Positions 1 through 6,106 of a stretch of DNA of 6,528 nucleotides are shown in pieces. Source of the stretch: Nostocaceae cyanobacterium CSSed10_463m (GTDB taxonomy: Bacteria > Cyanobacteriota > Cyanobacteriia > Cyanobacteriales > Nostocaceae). Numbering within the stretch: the stretch's first letter is position 1; every line of letters begins with the position of its first letter. Location: NCBI GenBank assembly GCA_003556955.1, contig PWQB01000714.1, positions 1 through 6,528 on the forward strand, given 5' to 3'. The position numbers and the translations under genes are program-made. The notes beneath the pieces were generated by a model that did not search any database, was not told the origin of the DNA, and saw only the letters and a program-made list of their open reading frames with translations.

Positions 1-855
1 CCTGTTGGTTTAGGGGTAGAATCTCAGAAAATTGGGCGATTAAGAGTTCCAATGGATGCTCGGTTTATCATCAATGATGGACAACATCGAAGGGCTGCTT
101 TTGAACTAGCACTAAAGGAAAATCCTGAACTGGGATATGAGACAATAGCAGTTGTCTTCTTTCTGGATATAGGTTTGGAGCGCTCTCAACAGATGTTTAC
201 TGACTTAAACCGCTATGCAGCACATCCAGATCCATCCCTAAACATCCTCTATGATCACCGAGATAAAAAAGCCATACTAGCTCGATCTGTAGTTAAGCAA
301 GTAAAAGTTTTTCGTTCACTTACACATACGGAGCGCAGTAATTTACCAACACGTTCAGGTAAGTTATTCACCCTGAGCAGCATCTATAATGCTACACTGG
401 CTTTTCTGACTAACTATAAAAATGTTGAACTAGAGCAACAAATTGAACTAGCAACACGTTATTGGGAGGCTGTGAGTGGTTATATTCCGGATTGGGAGCA
501 AGTTTTACAACGCAAAGTTAGCGCCGGGGAAATGCGCCAAGATTATGTTCACAGCCATGCGATCGCATTGGCAGGATTAGGTGGAGCCGGAGCCACACTC
601 ATTTCAGTTTATCCAGAAACCTGGGAAGAGCATTTAGGGGGATTACAAACTATTGACTGGCTACGCTCAAATCCTGATTGGGAAGGCCGCATTATGTTCA
701 GTGGACGTATTTCTAAAGCCAGAACTTGCGTGAGTTTTATGACTGCATATATTAAAAAACGTCTGGAATTGCCCCTAACTGGTGAAGAAGAGCGTTTAGA
801 AACTTCCCGTATCCGCCAAGATAAACTAGATAATGATAGATCCAAAAGTAGATAG
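1..855 (+). CDS. dndB: DndB, DNA phosphorothioation regulator (5' partial)
   Basis: The frame is open from the first base, so the gene starts upstream; the ATG at 52 is internal (17 codons precede it in frame). The 284 visible residues are the C-terminal part of DndB, a DGQHR-domain protein known from other dnd loci as a transcriptional repressor of the operon that also affects how much DNA is modified. The signature is seen as DGQHRR at visible residues 26-31 (bases 76-93). It is followed by the family-typical stretch with LNRYA and LYDHRD about 35-55 residues later. No membrane segment or signal peptide is seen. The stop TAG at 853-855 lies inside the next gene, which begins at 833. Full-length DndB is usually about 350-380 residues, so roughly 70-100 residues are probably missing upstream, along with the operon promoter. 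The last ~20 residues are charged and low in complexity; whether they are native or altered by the inserted neighbour needs an alignment. Identification is firm. Confidence 0.93.
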   Translation, partial: PVGLGVESQKIGRLRVPMDARFIINDGQHRRAAFELALKENPELGYETIAVVFFLDIGLERSQQMFTDLNRYAAHPDPSLNILYDHRDKKAILARSVVKQVKVFRSLTHTERSNLPTRSGKLFTLSSIYNATLAFLTNYKNVELEQQIELATRYWEAVSGYIPDWEQVLQRKVSAGEMRQDYVHSHAIALAGLGGAGATLISVYPETWEEHLGGLQTIDWLRSNPDWEGRIMFSGRISKARTCVSFMTAYIKKRLELPLTGEEERLETSRIRQDKLDNDRSKSR

Positions 856-1837
856 CAAACCTAAATGTGTCATTTGTGGTGAGATGATTCTACTTCACTC
901 TCATTACAGAAAAGAACATAAAACTTGCCGCCGTTATGAATGCATGAAAACATACAGAAAGCAACACGCTTCTGAACTCGATATCAACAGACGAGCAGCA
1001 CAAAGAACAGTCAAAGAACAAAATGATGTAGAAATGGTTGCTTGTGCTGTGTGCGGAGAACGTTTTGAAATCATTCAACACACACACTTAAGAAGGCATG
1101 AACTAACTTTAGCCCAATATAAGCAGGAGTTTCCTTTTGCACCTTTGATGACTGATAAAATGAAAAAATGTCGAGGTAAAGGCTCAGTATCTAAATCTCG
1201 TTATTTAGATTATCCAGGCAAGCAGCCTGATAATTATCTCTTTGAATTTCTCACAGGTGCGCTATTGGGTGATGGTAGTCTGGAAAAGCAACCAAAAAAA
1301 ATCAACGCTCGCTATGCCGAAGGAGGTAACAACGAACTCTATCTTAAGTGGAAGCATAATTTACTTGAGCAATACTTTCCTTGTTCGTGGAAAGAAAAAA
1401 TTTCATCTCCACACACACAAACTGGTAAACGCTATCATGGATGGTGGTTGAAAACAACTGTACATCCTTTACTAACAGAATGGCATAGTAAATGGTATGT
1501 AGAGGGTAGGAAGATTGTGCCACAGAGTTTAGTAGAAAAATATCTAACTGAATTTGCACTGGCAGTTTGGTTTTGTGATGACGGACATTCTAGTAAATGC
1601 GTTCTGCGCTCCTATTTATATACTATGGCATTTTCTCCAGAGGAAGTCGGATTTTTGTCTGAATTTCTTCAGTTTAAGTTTGGACTAAAAAATCGGATAA
1701 TCGGGAATAAAAACAACCAATTATTCCTGAGTTTTTCTGGTGCTGCTAGTGATAAAATCCGAAAGATTACTAGATGTTTTTCTTTACCAGGTATGGATTA
1801 TAAAAGTTATGAAATTTTAAAGAAGCACATCAATTAG
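833..1837 (+). CDS. LAGLIDADG homing endonuclease-like protein with N-terminal Cys/His clusters
   Basis: This 334-residue protein has two LAGLIDADG-type motifs. The first is FLTGALLGDGSL at residues 139-150 (acidic D147) and the second FALAVWFCDDG at 241-251 (D249/D250), the WF.DDG form typical of two-motif, LAGLIDADG_2-like endonucleases. The spacing of about 100 residues fits one monomeric enzyme with two pseudo-symmetric halves. The N-terminus carries a cysteine cluster (C12, C15, C32, C37) and then C71-x2-C74 with H85 and H89, followed by LTLAQYKQEFP, resembling MucR/Ros-type zinc fingers; both are probably DNA-binding. The ATG at 833 overlaps the end of dndB by 23 nt in another frame, with no clear Shine-Dalgarno, suggesting translational coupling. 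Both catalytic acidic positions are kept and the frame is intact, so it may be active. It is not an intein (different frame, own start and stop), and no room for a group I intron is seen around it. The gene is not a known dnd component; I infer a free-standing homing gene or an adopted accessory nuclease. Confidence 0.85.
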   Translation: MIDPKVDSKPKCVICGEMILLHSHYRKEHKTCRRYECMKTYRKQHASELDINRRAAQRTVKEQNDVEMVACAVCGERFEIIQHTHLRRHELTLAQYKQEFPFAPLMTDKMKKCRGKGSVSKSRYLDYPGKQPDNYLFEFLTGALLGDGSLEKQPKKINARYAEGGNNELYLKWKHNLLEQYFPCSWKEKISSPHTQTGKRYHGWWLKTTVHPLLTEWHSKWYVEGRKIVPQSLVEKYLTEFALAVWFCDDGHSSKCVLRSYLYTMAFSPEEVGFLSEFLQFKFGLKNRIIGNKNNQLFLSFSGAASDKIRKITRCFSLPGMDYKSYEILKKHIN

Positions 1838-1889
1838 ATTAGTACATATAATAAATATCGCCAAATAGCCAATTACAGGATTTATAACT
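1838..1889 (+). promoter_or_regulatory. Endonuclease-dndC spacer with -10-like box and weak RBS
   Basis: This AT-rich 52-nt spacer contains a perfect TATAAT at 1847-1852, but no recognisable -35 hexamer about 17 bases upstream and no extended -10 TG. It also contains AGGA at 1877-1880, nine bases before the dndC ATG, a plausible weak ribosome binding site. A secondary promoter here could keep dndCDE expressed independently of dndB and the inserted gene. TATAAT occurs often by chance in AT-rich DNA, so the promoter part is weak. Confidence 0.25.
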
Positions 1890-3530
1890 ATGACAGAAAA
1901 GCAGTTGTCCATTTTCCCACCCCGCACCGTTGCCGAATTAGTAGAAGATATAGAAAAGATAACCAAAGAAGTCCAAGATTTATACTGTCTTGATGCCATA
2001 CCGTGGATTATCGGGGTATCTTGGGGAAAAGATTCCAGCACAATATTACAAATAATCTGGAATGCTATTGCAGGGCTACCACTAGAAAAACGAACTAAAA
2101 TAATCTATGTCATTACAACAGATACTCAAGTAGAAAATCCGATAGTCTCTGCTTGGGTTCGCAAGTCTTTAGAACAGCTGAAGGTGGCTGCAAAGGCCAA
2201 CGAAATACCCATAGAACCTCATCTACTAAAACCAGAAGTGAAAGATACTTTCTGGGTGAACCTGATAGGTAAAGGTTATCCAGCACCGCGTAATCAATTT
2301 CGTTGGTGTACTCCGCGCTTAAAAATTAATCCTGCTAACGAATTCATTCGTAAAATGGTGCGAGCCAACGGTGAAACAATTTTGGTTTTGGGTACTCGCA
2401 AAGCTGAAAGTACAAAACGTGCTGCCACTATGGCAAAGCATCAAGTCGGTAGAGTGCGCGATCGCCTCAGCCCAAATTCTAGTTTACCCAATTCTTTGAT
2501 TTACACTCCCATTGAAGATTGGAGTAACAACGATGTCTGGATATATCTGAATCAATGGGAAAATCCTTGGGGGCAAAGCAATAAAGAATTATTTAATATG
2601 TACCGAGGTGCGACAGCAGATAATGAATGCCCTTTAGTTGTTGATACATCTACACCTAGCTGTGGAGACTCCCGCTTCGGATGTTGGGTATGTACGATGG
2701 TGAGTAAAGATAAATCAATGGAGGCTATGATCCAAAACGACGAAGAGAAAGAATGGATGCAACCTCTGTTAGATATTCGCAATGAACTAGATATTGAAGA
2801 TGATCGCGATAGAAGAGATTTCCGTCGAATTTGGGGTGATGTTCAACTGTTTGAACGTAACGTAAATGGTACAATAGAAGTCAAAAATATTCCTGGCCCG
2901 TACACTAAAGAATGGCGAGAACATTGGCTGAGGCGTGTTCTCACAGCACAAACTCAAATACGTAAACATGGTTCAGAAGAAGTAAAAGATATTATACTAA
3001 TAAACTCGCAAGAGTTGCAGGAAATTCGGCGGATTTGGCTCGAAGAAAAACACGAATTTGATGATAGCTTACCTCGAATTTATCAGGAAGTTACAGGTAA
3101 ATCTTTTGAATCTGAAGACTTTGACTATGGTACTGTTAATAGTCTGCTAGGAAGCGATGAATGGGAAGTACTAGAAAAAATATGTGATGGTGATCCCATG
3201 CACCTGGAATTAATGGCAAAGTTGTTAGATACAGAACGCCAATTTTACACAATGTCCCGGCGCAATGGCATTTACGATGATTTAAAGAAGTGCTTTGAAA
3301 GTAGTTCTCGTTCCCAACAAGAGGCTATAGATAATGCCAAATATAATCGTAGCTTAAAAAAGGCCGCTGAAGAAGGTGATGTTGCAACTGTTAAAGAAGT
3401 TATGAATAATCCTAACTATCACAATAATCCCGAAAAAACTGCTGCAAAAAGTGATGTTTCTCAGTCTAAACAACTGACTTGGGCTAACTTAAAATTTACT
3501 AATGAAAATCACACAGACTCTGATAAATAG
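1890..3530 (+). CDS. dndC: DndC, phosphorothioation sulfurtransferase (PAPS reductase-like)
   Basis: This 546-residue protein is full length for DndC. DndC is related to PAPS reductase and other PP-loop ATP pyrophosphatases. It uses ATP and an Fe-S cluster and is thought to activate the DNA phosphate and/or receive sulfur from a cysteine desulfurase. The PP-loop is at residues 43-50 (VSWGKDSS), where the usual second position of SGGKDS is Trp. The downstream family landmarks are intact: TDTQVENP (77-84), DTFWVNLIGKGYPAPR (119-134), FRWCTPRLK (137-145), GTRKAES (168-174) and EDWSNNDVW (209-217). Cysteines suited to a 4Fe-4S centre are C140, C247, C258, C265 and C268, the last three in PSCGDSRFGCWVC. 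The final ~70 residues are charged and less recognisable. The ATG at 1890 has a weak AGGA nine bases upstream and fits the expected N-terminus. The stop codon lies inside a strong inverted repeat, and dndD follows 64 nt later. Identification is firm. Confidence 0.95.
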   Translation: MTEKQLSIFPPRTVAELVEDIEKITKEVQDLYCLDAIPWIIGVSWGKDSSTILQIIWNAIAGLPLEKRTKIIYVITTDTQVENPIVSAWVRKSLEQLKVAAKANEIPIEPHLLKPEVKDTFWVNLIGKGYPAPRNQFRWCTPRLKINPANEFIRKMVRANGETILVLGTRKAESTKRAATMAKHQVGRVRDRLSPNSSLPNSLIYTPIEDWSNNDVWIYLNQWENPWGQSNKELFNMYRGATADNECPLVVDTSTPSCGDSRFGCWVCTMVSKDKSMEAMIQNDEEKEWMQPLLDIRNELDIEDDRDRRDFRRIWGDVQLFERNVNGTIEVKNIPGPYTKEWREHWLRRVLTAQTQIRKHGSEEVKDIILINSQELQEIRRIWLEEKHEFDDSLPRIYQEVTGKSFESEDFDYGTVNSLLGSDEWEVLEKICDGDPMHLELMAKLLDTERQFYTMSRRNGIYDDLKKCFESSSRSQQEAIDNAKYNRSLKKAAEEGDVATVKEVMNNPNYHNNPEKTAAKSDVSQSKQLTWANLKFTNENHTDSDK

Positions 3531-3557
3531 TTACTAGTAAATCTAGTTACTATTTAT
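3523..3557 (+). repeat. Strong stem-loop spanning the dndC stop codon
   Basis: The left arm ATAAATAGTTACTAG (3523-3537) pairs with the right arm CTAGTTACTATTTAT (3543-3557). The arms are 15 bp with a single mismatch around a 5-nt loop TAAAT. The dndC stop TAG (3528-3530) is in the left arm. The stem is AT-rich, and what follows (AAATAATTTG) is not a U-tract, so this is not a standard intrinsic terminator. It may instead slow termination, protect the upstream mRNA from 3' exonucleases, or set the DndC:DndD ratio. Confidence 0.6.
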
Positions 3558-3594
3558 AAATAATTTGTTCAACATTCTTGGTTTAGTAATAACT

Positions 3595-4371
3595 GTGATA
3601 TTTATCGAACTGGTTCTACAAAATTTTGGTCCATATCAGGGACGACAAGTGATTAACTTAGTCCCCCAAAATCAGGTTGATAATTGCCCGATAATTCTAC
3701 TGGGTGGTATGAATGGAAATGGTAAAACAACTCTTTTGGACGCTATTCGTCTTGCCCTTTATGGACAAAGAGCGCAATGTTCTACCCGTGGTAATTTAAG
3801 CTATGGTGAATTTCTTAATCAGTGTATTAACCACCACACTAAGCCAGAAGAAATTACCAGAATTGAACTGGCTTTTGAACATATTATTAATAGCCAAACA
3901 GTAGTTTTTAGAATTATCCGTACCTGGACAAAAAATCAGCGTAACGGGAAAGATAATTTAGGCGTTTTGGTGGATGATTGGCCAGATACTTCTCTAGTAA
4001 AAATCTGGGATGAGTATATAGAAAATCTCATTCCTTTAGGAATTTCTAATTTATTTTTGTTCGATGGTGAACAAGTAAAGGAATTAGCAGAAAATGAAAC
4101 CACTCCACCTGTTGTCATTAATGCAATCCAAGCACTATTAGGACTAGAATTAGCAGAAAGACTATCAATTGATTTAGAAATTTTAGTTCATCGCCAGCGG
4201 AAAAAAATAGCTGGCTCTAAAGAGTTAGTTACCTTAGAAGAAATTGAAAAAAAGCCAGATGATCTTAATAATGAGTATACATTAGCTAAACAAGAATTAG
4301 CATCTTTACAGAATAATTTAGATTACGGCCGTAGACAGCACTATCTAAGTCAGGAAAAGTTTCTTTCTTAA
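3595..4371 (+). CDS. dndD: DndD N-terminal piece (Walker A half of SMC-like ATPase)
   Basis: DndD is a Rad50/SMC/RecF-like ATPase of the phosphorothioation complex, thought to couple ATP hydrolysis to DNA binding or opening for sulfur insertion. This piece has 258 residues. The N-terminus reads (M)IFIELVLQNFGPYQGR, the family's usual beginning. I therefore chose GTG 3595 over the in-frame TTG at 3565, which would add ten hydrophobic residues not expected in DndD. Neither start has a convincing Shine-Dalgarno. Walker A is GGMNGNGKTT at residues 37-46, with catalytic K44 and T45. A second SMC/RecF-type motif, FLFDGEQ, is at 154-160. From about residue 200 the sequence is charged and helical, the first part of the coiled coil, and it stops at TAA 4369-4371. 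The signature motif and Walker B are absent here because they lie beyond the stop. Alone, this half could not form a complete ABC ATP site. Confidence 0.88.
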   Translation: MIFIELVLQNFGPYQGRQVINLVPQNQVDNCPIILLGGMNGNGKTTLLDAIRLALYGQRAQCSTRGNLSYGEFLNQCINHHTKPEEITRIELAFEHIINSQTVVFRIIRTWTKNQRNGKDNLGVLVDDWPDTSLVKIWDEYIENLIPLGISNLFLFDGEQVKELAENETTPPVVINAIQALLGLELAERLSIDLEILVHRQRKKIAGSKELVTLEEIEKKPDDLNNEYTLAKQELASLQNNLDYGRRQHYLSQEKFLS

Positions 4372-4384
4372 GGAGGTAAAATTG
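4369..4384 (+). promoter_or_regulatory. In-frame TAA fused to a perfect Shine-Dalgarno-like AGGAGG
   Basis: The stop TAA (4369-4371) shares its last base with AGGAGG (4371-4376), the full anti-16S complement. AGGAGG ends four bases before an in-frame ATT (4381-4383), a rare but real initiation codon. The first conventional in-frame start is GTG 4429, too far for this site to serve directly. The TTG at 4382 is in another frame and meets a stop after seven codons. AGGAGG follows naturally from the codons for the conserved Glu-Gly-Gly, so it may be coincidental. Confidence 0.45.
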
Positions 4385-4428
4385 CAGCAGAAAGTAATAA
4401 TTTAGAAAAACAAAAAAATGGCTTAAGT

Positions 4429-5580
4429 GTGTCAATAGAACAAACACGCCAAAAACTTAGAGAATTGACATCTGAGCTTTTACCTCTAGCTTTAATTTCA
4501 CCTCTGTTAATACAAGCTAAATCTCAAGTAGAAAAAGAATATCGAGCCGCTAAAGCAAAAATTGGATTGAATGTTTTAGTGGAAAGAGATCAACGTCTTT
4601 TAGATTGCATAAATGATTTAGGTTTACTTAGTGAACAAATTGATAAAATTAAATTGTTCTTAGCTTCAGAAAATGAATATCTTCAACAAGAGATTTCCTC
4701 TGCTAAAGAATCATGGTTAACAGATAATCCAGAAGTCATGAAACAGTTGGATAATCTGCTTGAAGGTAATTTACCTAATGAAATCAAATACATTCAAGAA
4801 CAATTAATTTATCTAAAAAATCAAGAAGAAGAAATTCTAGCTATAGAAAAACAATTAGCCATTGCCGCTTCGCCAGAAGAGTATGAAAAGTTAGCGGCAG
4901 CAGTTCGAGAATCACAAAGCCTGTTAATTGAAAGCCAAACTAAATATGATACAGGTAAACGCAGAGTAGAAGAGTTAGCTGTTGTAATTGAAAAGAATAA
5001 AAAGGATTTACAAGAGTATAGTAAACAAAATATAGACACTAAGAATTATGAACATATCATACATTCTGCGGTAAAAGTTCAACATACACTCAAGCTGTTT
5101 CGCGAGCAATTAGCCCTCAAAAAGCTAGGCAAACTTGAAGACGAAGTAACTAAACACTTCCGCTACCTGCTGCATAAATCAGATTTAGTGCATCGTGTTG
5201 CTATTGATACGAATAGCTTCAGCCTCTCTCTATATGATTTAAATGCTCAAGCAGTTCCCAAACATCGACTTTCAGCCGGCGAAAAGCAACTTTTAGCGAT
5301 CGCCTTCCTCTGGGGATTGGCGCGAGTATCTGGACACCGCTTACCTGTAGCTATAGACACGCCTTTGGGGAGATTAGACTCATCCCACCGGGGAAACCTC
5401 GTAGAACGCTACTTCCCATCTGCTAGCCATCAAGTAATACTGTTATCTACTGATACTGAAATCGGTAAACATGAAGTAGAAACACTGAGAAATAATCAGG
5501 CGATCGCTCGTGAATATCTCCTCAAATACGACTCTTCCACCCGCCAAACTACAGTGATAGAAGATAAATATTTTTGGTAA
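4429..5580 (+). CDS. dndD: DndD C-terminal piece (signature and Walker B half)
   Basis: This is the continuation of DndD in the same frame as the N-terminal piece. GTG 4429 is the first conventional start after the stop; coding similarity clearly begins earlier, at 4372, and a start at ATT 4381 is conceivable. From GTG it has 383 residues. Residues 1-250 are mostly charged and helical (Glu/Lys/Gln-rich), consistent with the coiled coil. The ATPase half follows: LSAGEKQ at 281-287 is the ABC signature. LPVAIDTPLGRLD at 305-317 combines Walker B and D-loop, with the DndD-typical Asp-Thr in place of Asp-Glu. ILLSTDTE at 337-344 is an H-loop-like strand. It lacks Walker A, so it needs the N-terminal half for ATP hydrolysis. 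Two HIP1 octamers lie in its last 300 bases. dndE follows after 96 nt. Confidence 0.85.
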   Translation: MSIEQTRQKLRELTSELLPLALISPLLIQAKSQVEKEYRAAKAKIGLNVLVERDQRLLDCINDLGLLSEQIDKIKLFLASENEYLQQEISSAKESWLTDNPEVMKQLDNLLEGNLPNEIKYIQEQLIYLKNQEEEILAIEKQLAIAASPEEYEKLAAAVRESQSLLIESQTKYDTGKRRVEELAVVIEKNKKDLQEYSKQNIDTKNYEHIIHSAVKVQHTLKLFREQLALKKLGKLEDEVTKHFRYLLHKSDLVHRVAIDTNSFSLSLYDLNAQAVPKHRLSAGEKQLLAIAFLWGLARVSGHRLPVAIDTPLGRLDSSHRGNLVERYFPSASHQVILLSTDTEIGKHEVETLRNNQAIAREYLLKYDSSTRQTTVIEDKYFW

Positions 5581-5590
5581 TAAATATCTT
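5561..5590 (+). repeat. Imperfect AT-rich hairpin over the dndD stop codon
   Basis: AAGATAAATATT (5561-5572) and AATAAATATCTT (5579-5590) can pair as a 6-bp outer stem and a 4-bp inner stem, separated by two mismatches, around the loop TTTGGT. The dndD stop TAA (5578-5580) is inside it. There is no U-tract afterwards. Stability is doubtful, because the sequence is AT-rich and pairs like this arise by chance. Confidence 0.3.
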
Positions 5591-5600
5591 ACTATCGAAC

Positions 5601-5626
5601 CGCCAAGTCGCCAAGAGCGCCAAGAG
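5601..5626 (+). repeat. Short tandem CGCCAAG repeats between dndD and dndE
   Basis: CGCCAAG occurs three times in tandem, at 5601-5607, 5609-5615 and 5618-5624, with spacers of one and two bases. The last two units are identical as CGCCAAGAG. Short GC-richer tandem repeats of this kind in intergenic DNA are common in filamentous cyanobacteria. No role is evident; the array sits 50 bases upstream of the dndE start. Confidence 0.65.
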
Positions 5627-5676
5627 AAACAGCAAACATCAGATAAATTAGGAATATTCCCAGAATCATCTTTATT

Positions 5677-6066
5677 ATGGAATCTCCAATAGAAAGAATT
5701 AAACTCTCTCAAACAGCTAAAGACCAACTTCTTAAACTCAGGCGCACTACAAAAATTGACCAATGGAATATATTATGTCGTTGGGCTTTTTGTCGTTCCC
5801 TCGCTGAACCAACCGCACCCTCACCCGTACCAATTCCTCAAGATAGCAATGTGGAAATGACCTGGCGCGTCTTTGGCGGCGAAATGTCTGATATCCTCCT
5901 CCTCGCTTTGAAACAACGCTGTCACAACGACGGCTACCCCATTGATAAAGACAGCCTCGCTACCCAATTTCGCCTGCATTTGCATCGGGGAATTGGTTAC
6001 TTAGCCGGCGACCCAAATATCAAGAAAATTGAAGATTTAATCCAACTAGCGCTAAAAGTTAATTAA
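5677..6066 (+). CDS. dndE: DndE, phosphorothioation DNA-binding protein
   Basis: This 129-residue protein is full length for DndE, a small protein known from structural work to form oligomers and bind DNA, and required with DndC and DndD for modification. Family landmarks are intact: IERIKLSQTAKDQLLKL near the N-terminus (5-21), NILCRWAFCRSLAEP (31-45), DSNVEMTWRVFGGE (56-69) and QFRLHLHRGIGYLAG (101-115). No membrane segment or signal peptide is seen. The ATG at 5677 matches the expected N-terminus. An AGGAA at 5650-5654 is too far upstream to act as its ribosome binding site, so initiation probably depends on an AT-rich, unstructured leader or on coupling. The gene looks richer in G and C than dndD, with more C-ending codons. 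Its stop TAA overlaps the first heptamer of the TTAACTG array. Identification is firm. Confidence 0.94.
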   Translation: MESPIERIKLSQTAKDQLLKLRRTTKIDQWNILCRWAFCRSLAEPTAPSPVPIPQDSNVEMTWRVFGGEMSDILLLALKQRCHNDGYPIDKDSLATQFRLHLHRGIGYLAGDPNIKKIEDLIQLALKVN

Positions 6067-6104
6067 CTGTTAACTGTTAACTGTTAACTGTTAACTGATA
6101 ACTG
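6063..6104 (+). repeat. TTAACTG heptamer tandem array
   Basis: There are five perfect TTAACTG units (6063-6069, 6070-6076, 6077-6083, 6084-6090, 6091-6097) and one degenerate unit, ATAACTG (6098-6104). The array begins in the dndE stop codon and ends two bases before the next gene's ATG, so it fills the whole intergenic space. Each junction creates the palindrome GTTAAC. Heptameric tandem repeats are characteristic of Nostocales genomes. Copy number can change by slippage without affecting either protein. Confidence 0.9.
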
Positions 6105-6106
6105 AT

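Larger units (their letters stand above)
3595..5580 (+). pseudogene. dndD: dndD as one gene interrupted by a single in-frame stop
   Basis: Reading straight through the TAA at 4369-4371 gives 661 codons, the usual size of DndD, with no change of frame. The bases just after the stop (4372 onward) encode GGKIAAESNN and continue smoothly into the C-terminal piece, so nothing has been deleted or inserted. The family consensus as I recall it has Glu before GGK, so one G-to-T change (GAA to TAA) explains the break. All ATPase motifs on both sides are intact and the flanks show no decay, so the mutation is recent, is tolerated because both halves are made, or is a sequencing error. The pseudogene type here records only that the reading frame is interrupted; loss of function is not shown. 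Confidence 0.7.

Noticed and set aside
833..1837. Intein in DndB or DndC
   Set aside because: The endonuclease gene is in a different frame from dndB, has its own start and stop, and shows no splicing-domain motifs at its ends.
820..1860. Flanking direct repeats or target-site duplication around the endonuclease gene
   Set aside because: Only a weak AT-rich resemblance (ACTAGATAATGA versus ATTAGATTAGTA) is visible, no better than chance in AT-rich DNA.
3372..3445. Ankyrin-like repeat in the DndC C-terminus (KKAAEEGDVATVKEVMNN)
   Set aside because: A single short ankyrin-like helix pair without a second repeat is not enough for a domain call.
3565..3594. TTG 3565 as the start of dndD
   Set aside because: It adds ten hydrophobic residues before the family-typical IFIELVLQNFGPY; GTG 3595 places the start where DndD proteins begin.
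4369..4371. Frameshift (programmed or otherwise) in dndD
   Set aside because: The N- and C-terminal pieces are in the same frame (distance from GTG 3595 to GTG 4429 is a multiple of three) and the sequence between them reads as DndD; the break is a stop codon only.
5443..5763. Minus-strand reading frame of 106 codons across the dndD-dndE spacer
   Set aside because: It is antisense to the well-supported dndD and dndE ends, has no recognisable motifs and no start signals; a shadow frame.
6063..6104. CRISPR-like array
   Set aside because: Units are seven bases in direct tandem with no spacers; this is a short tandem repeat.
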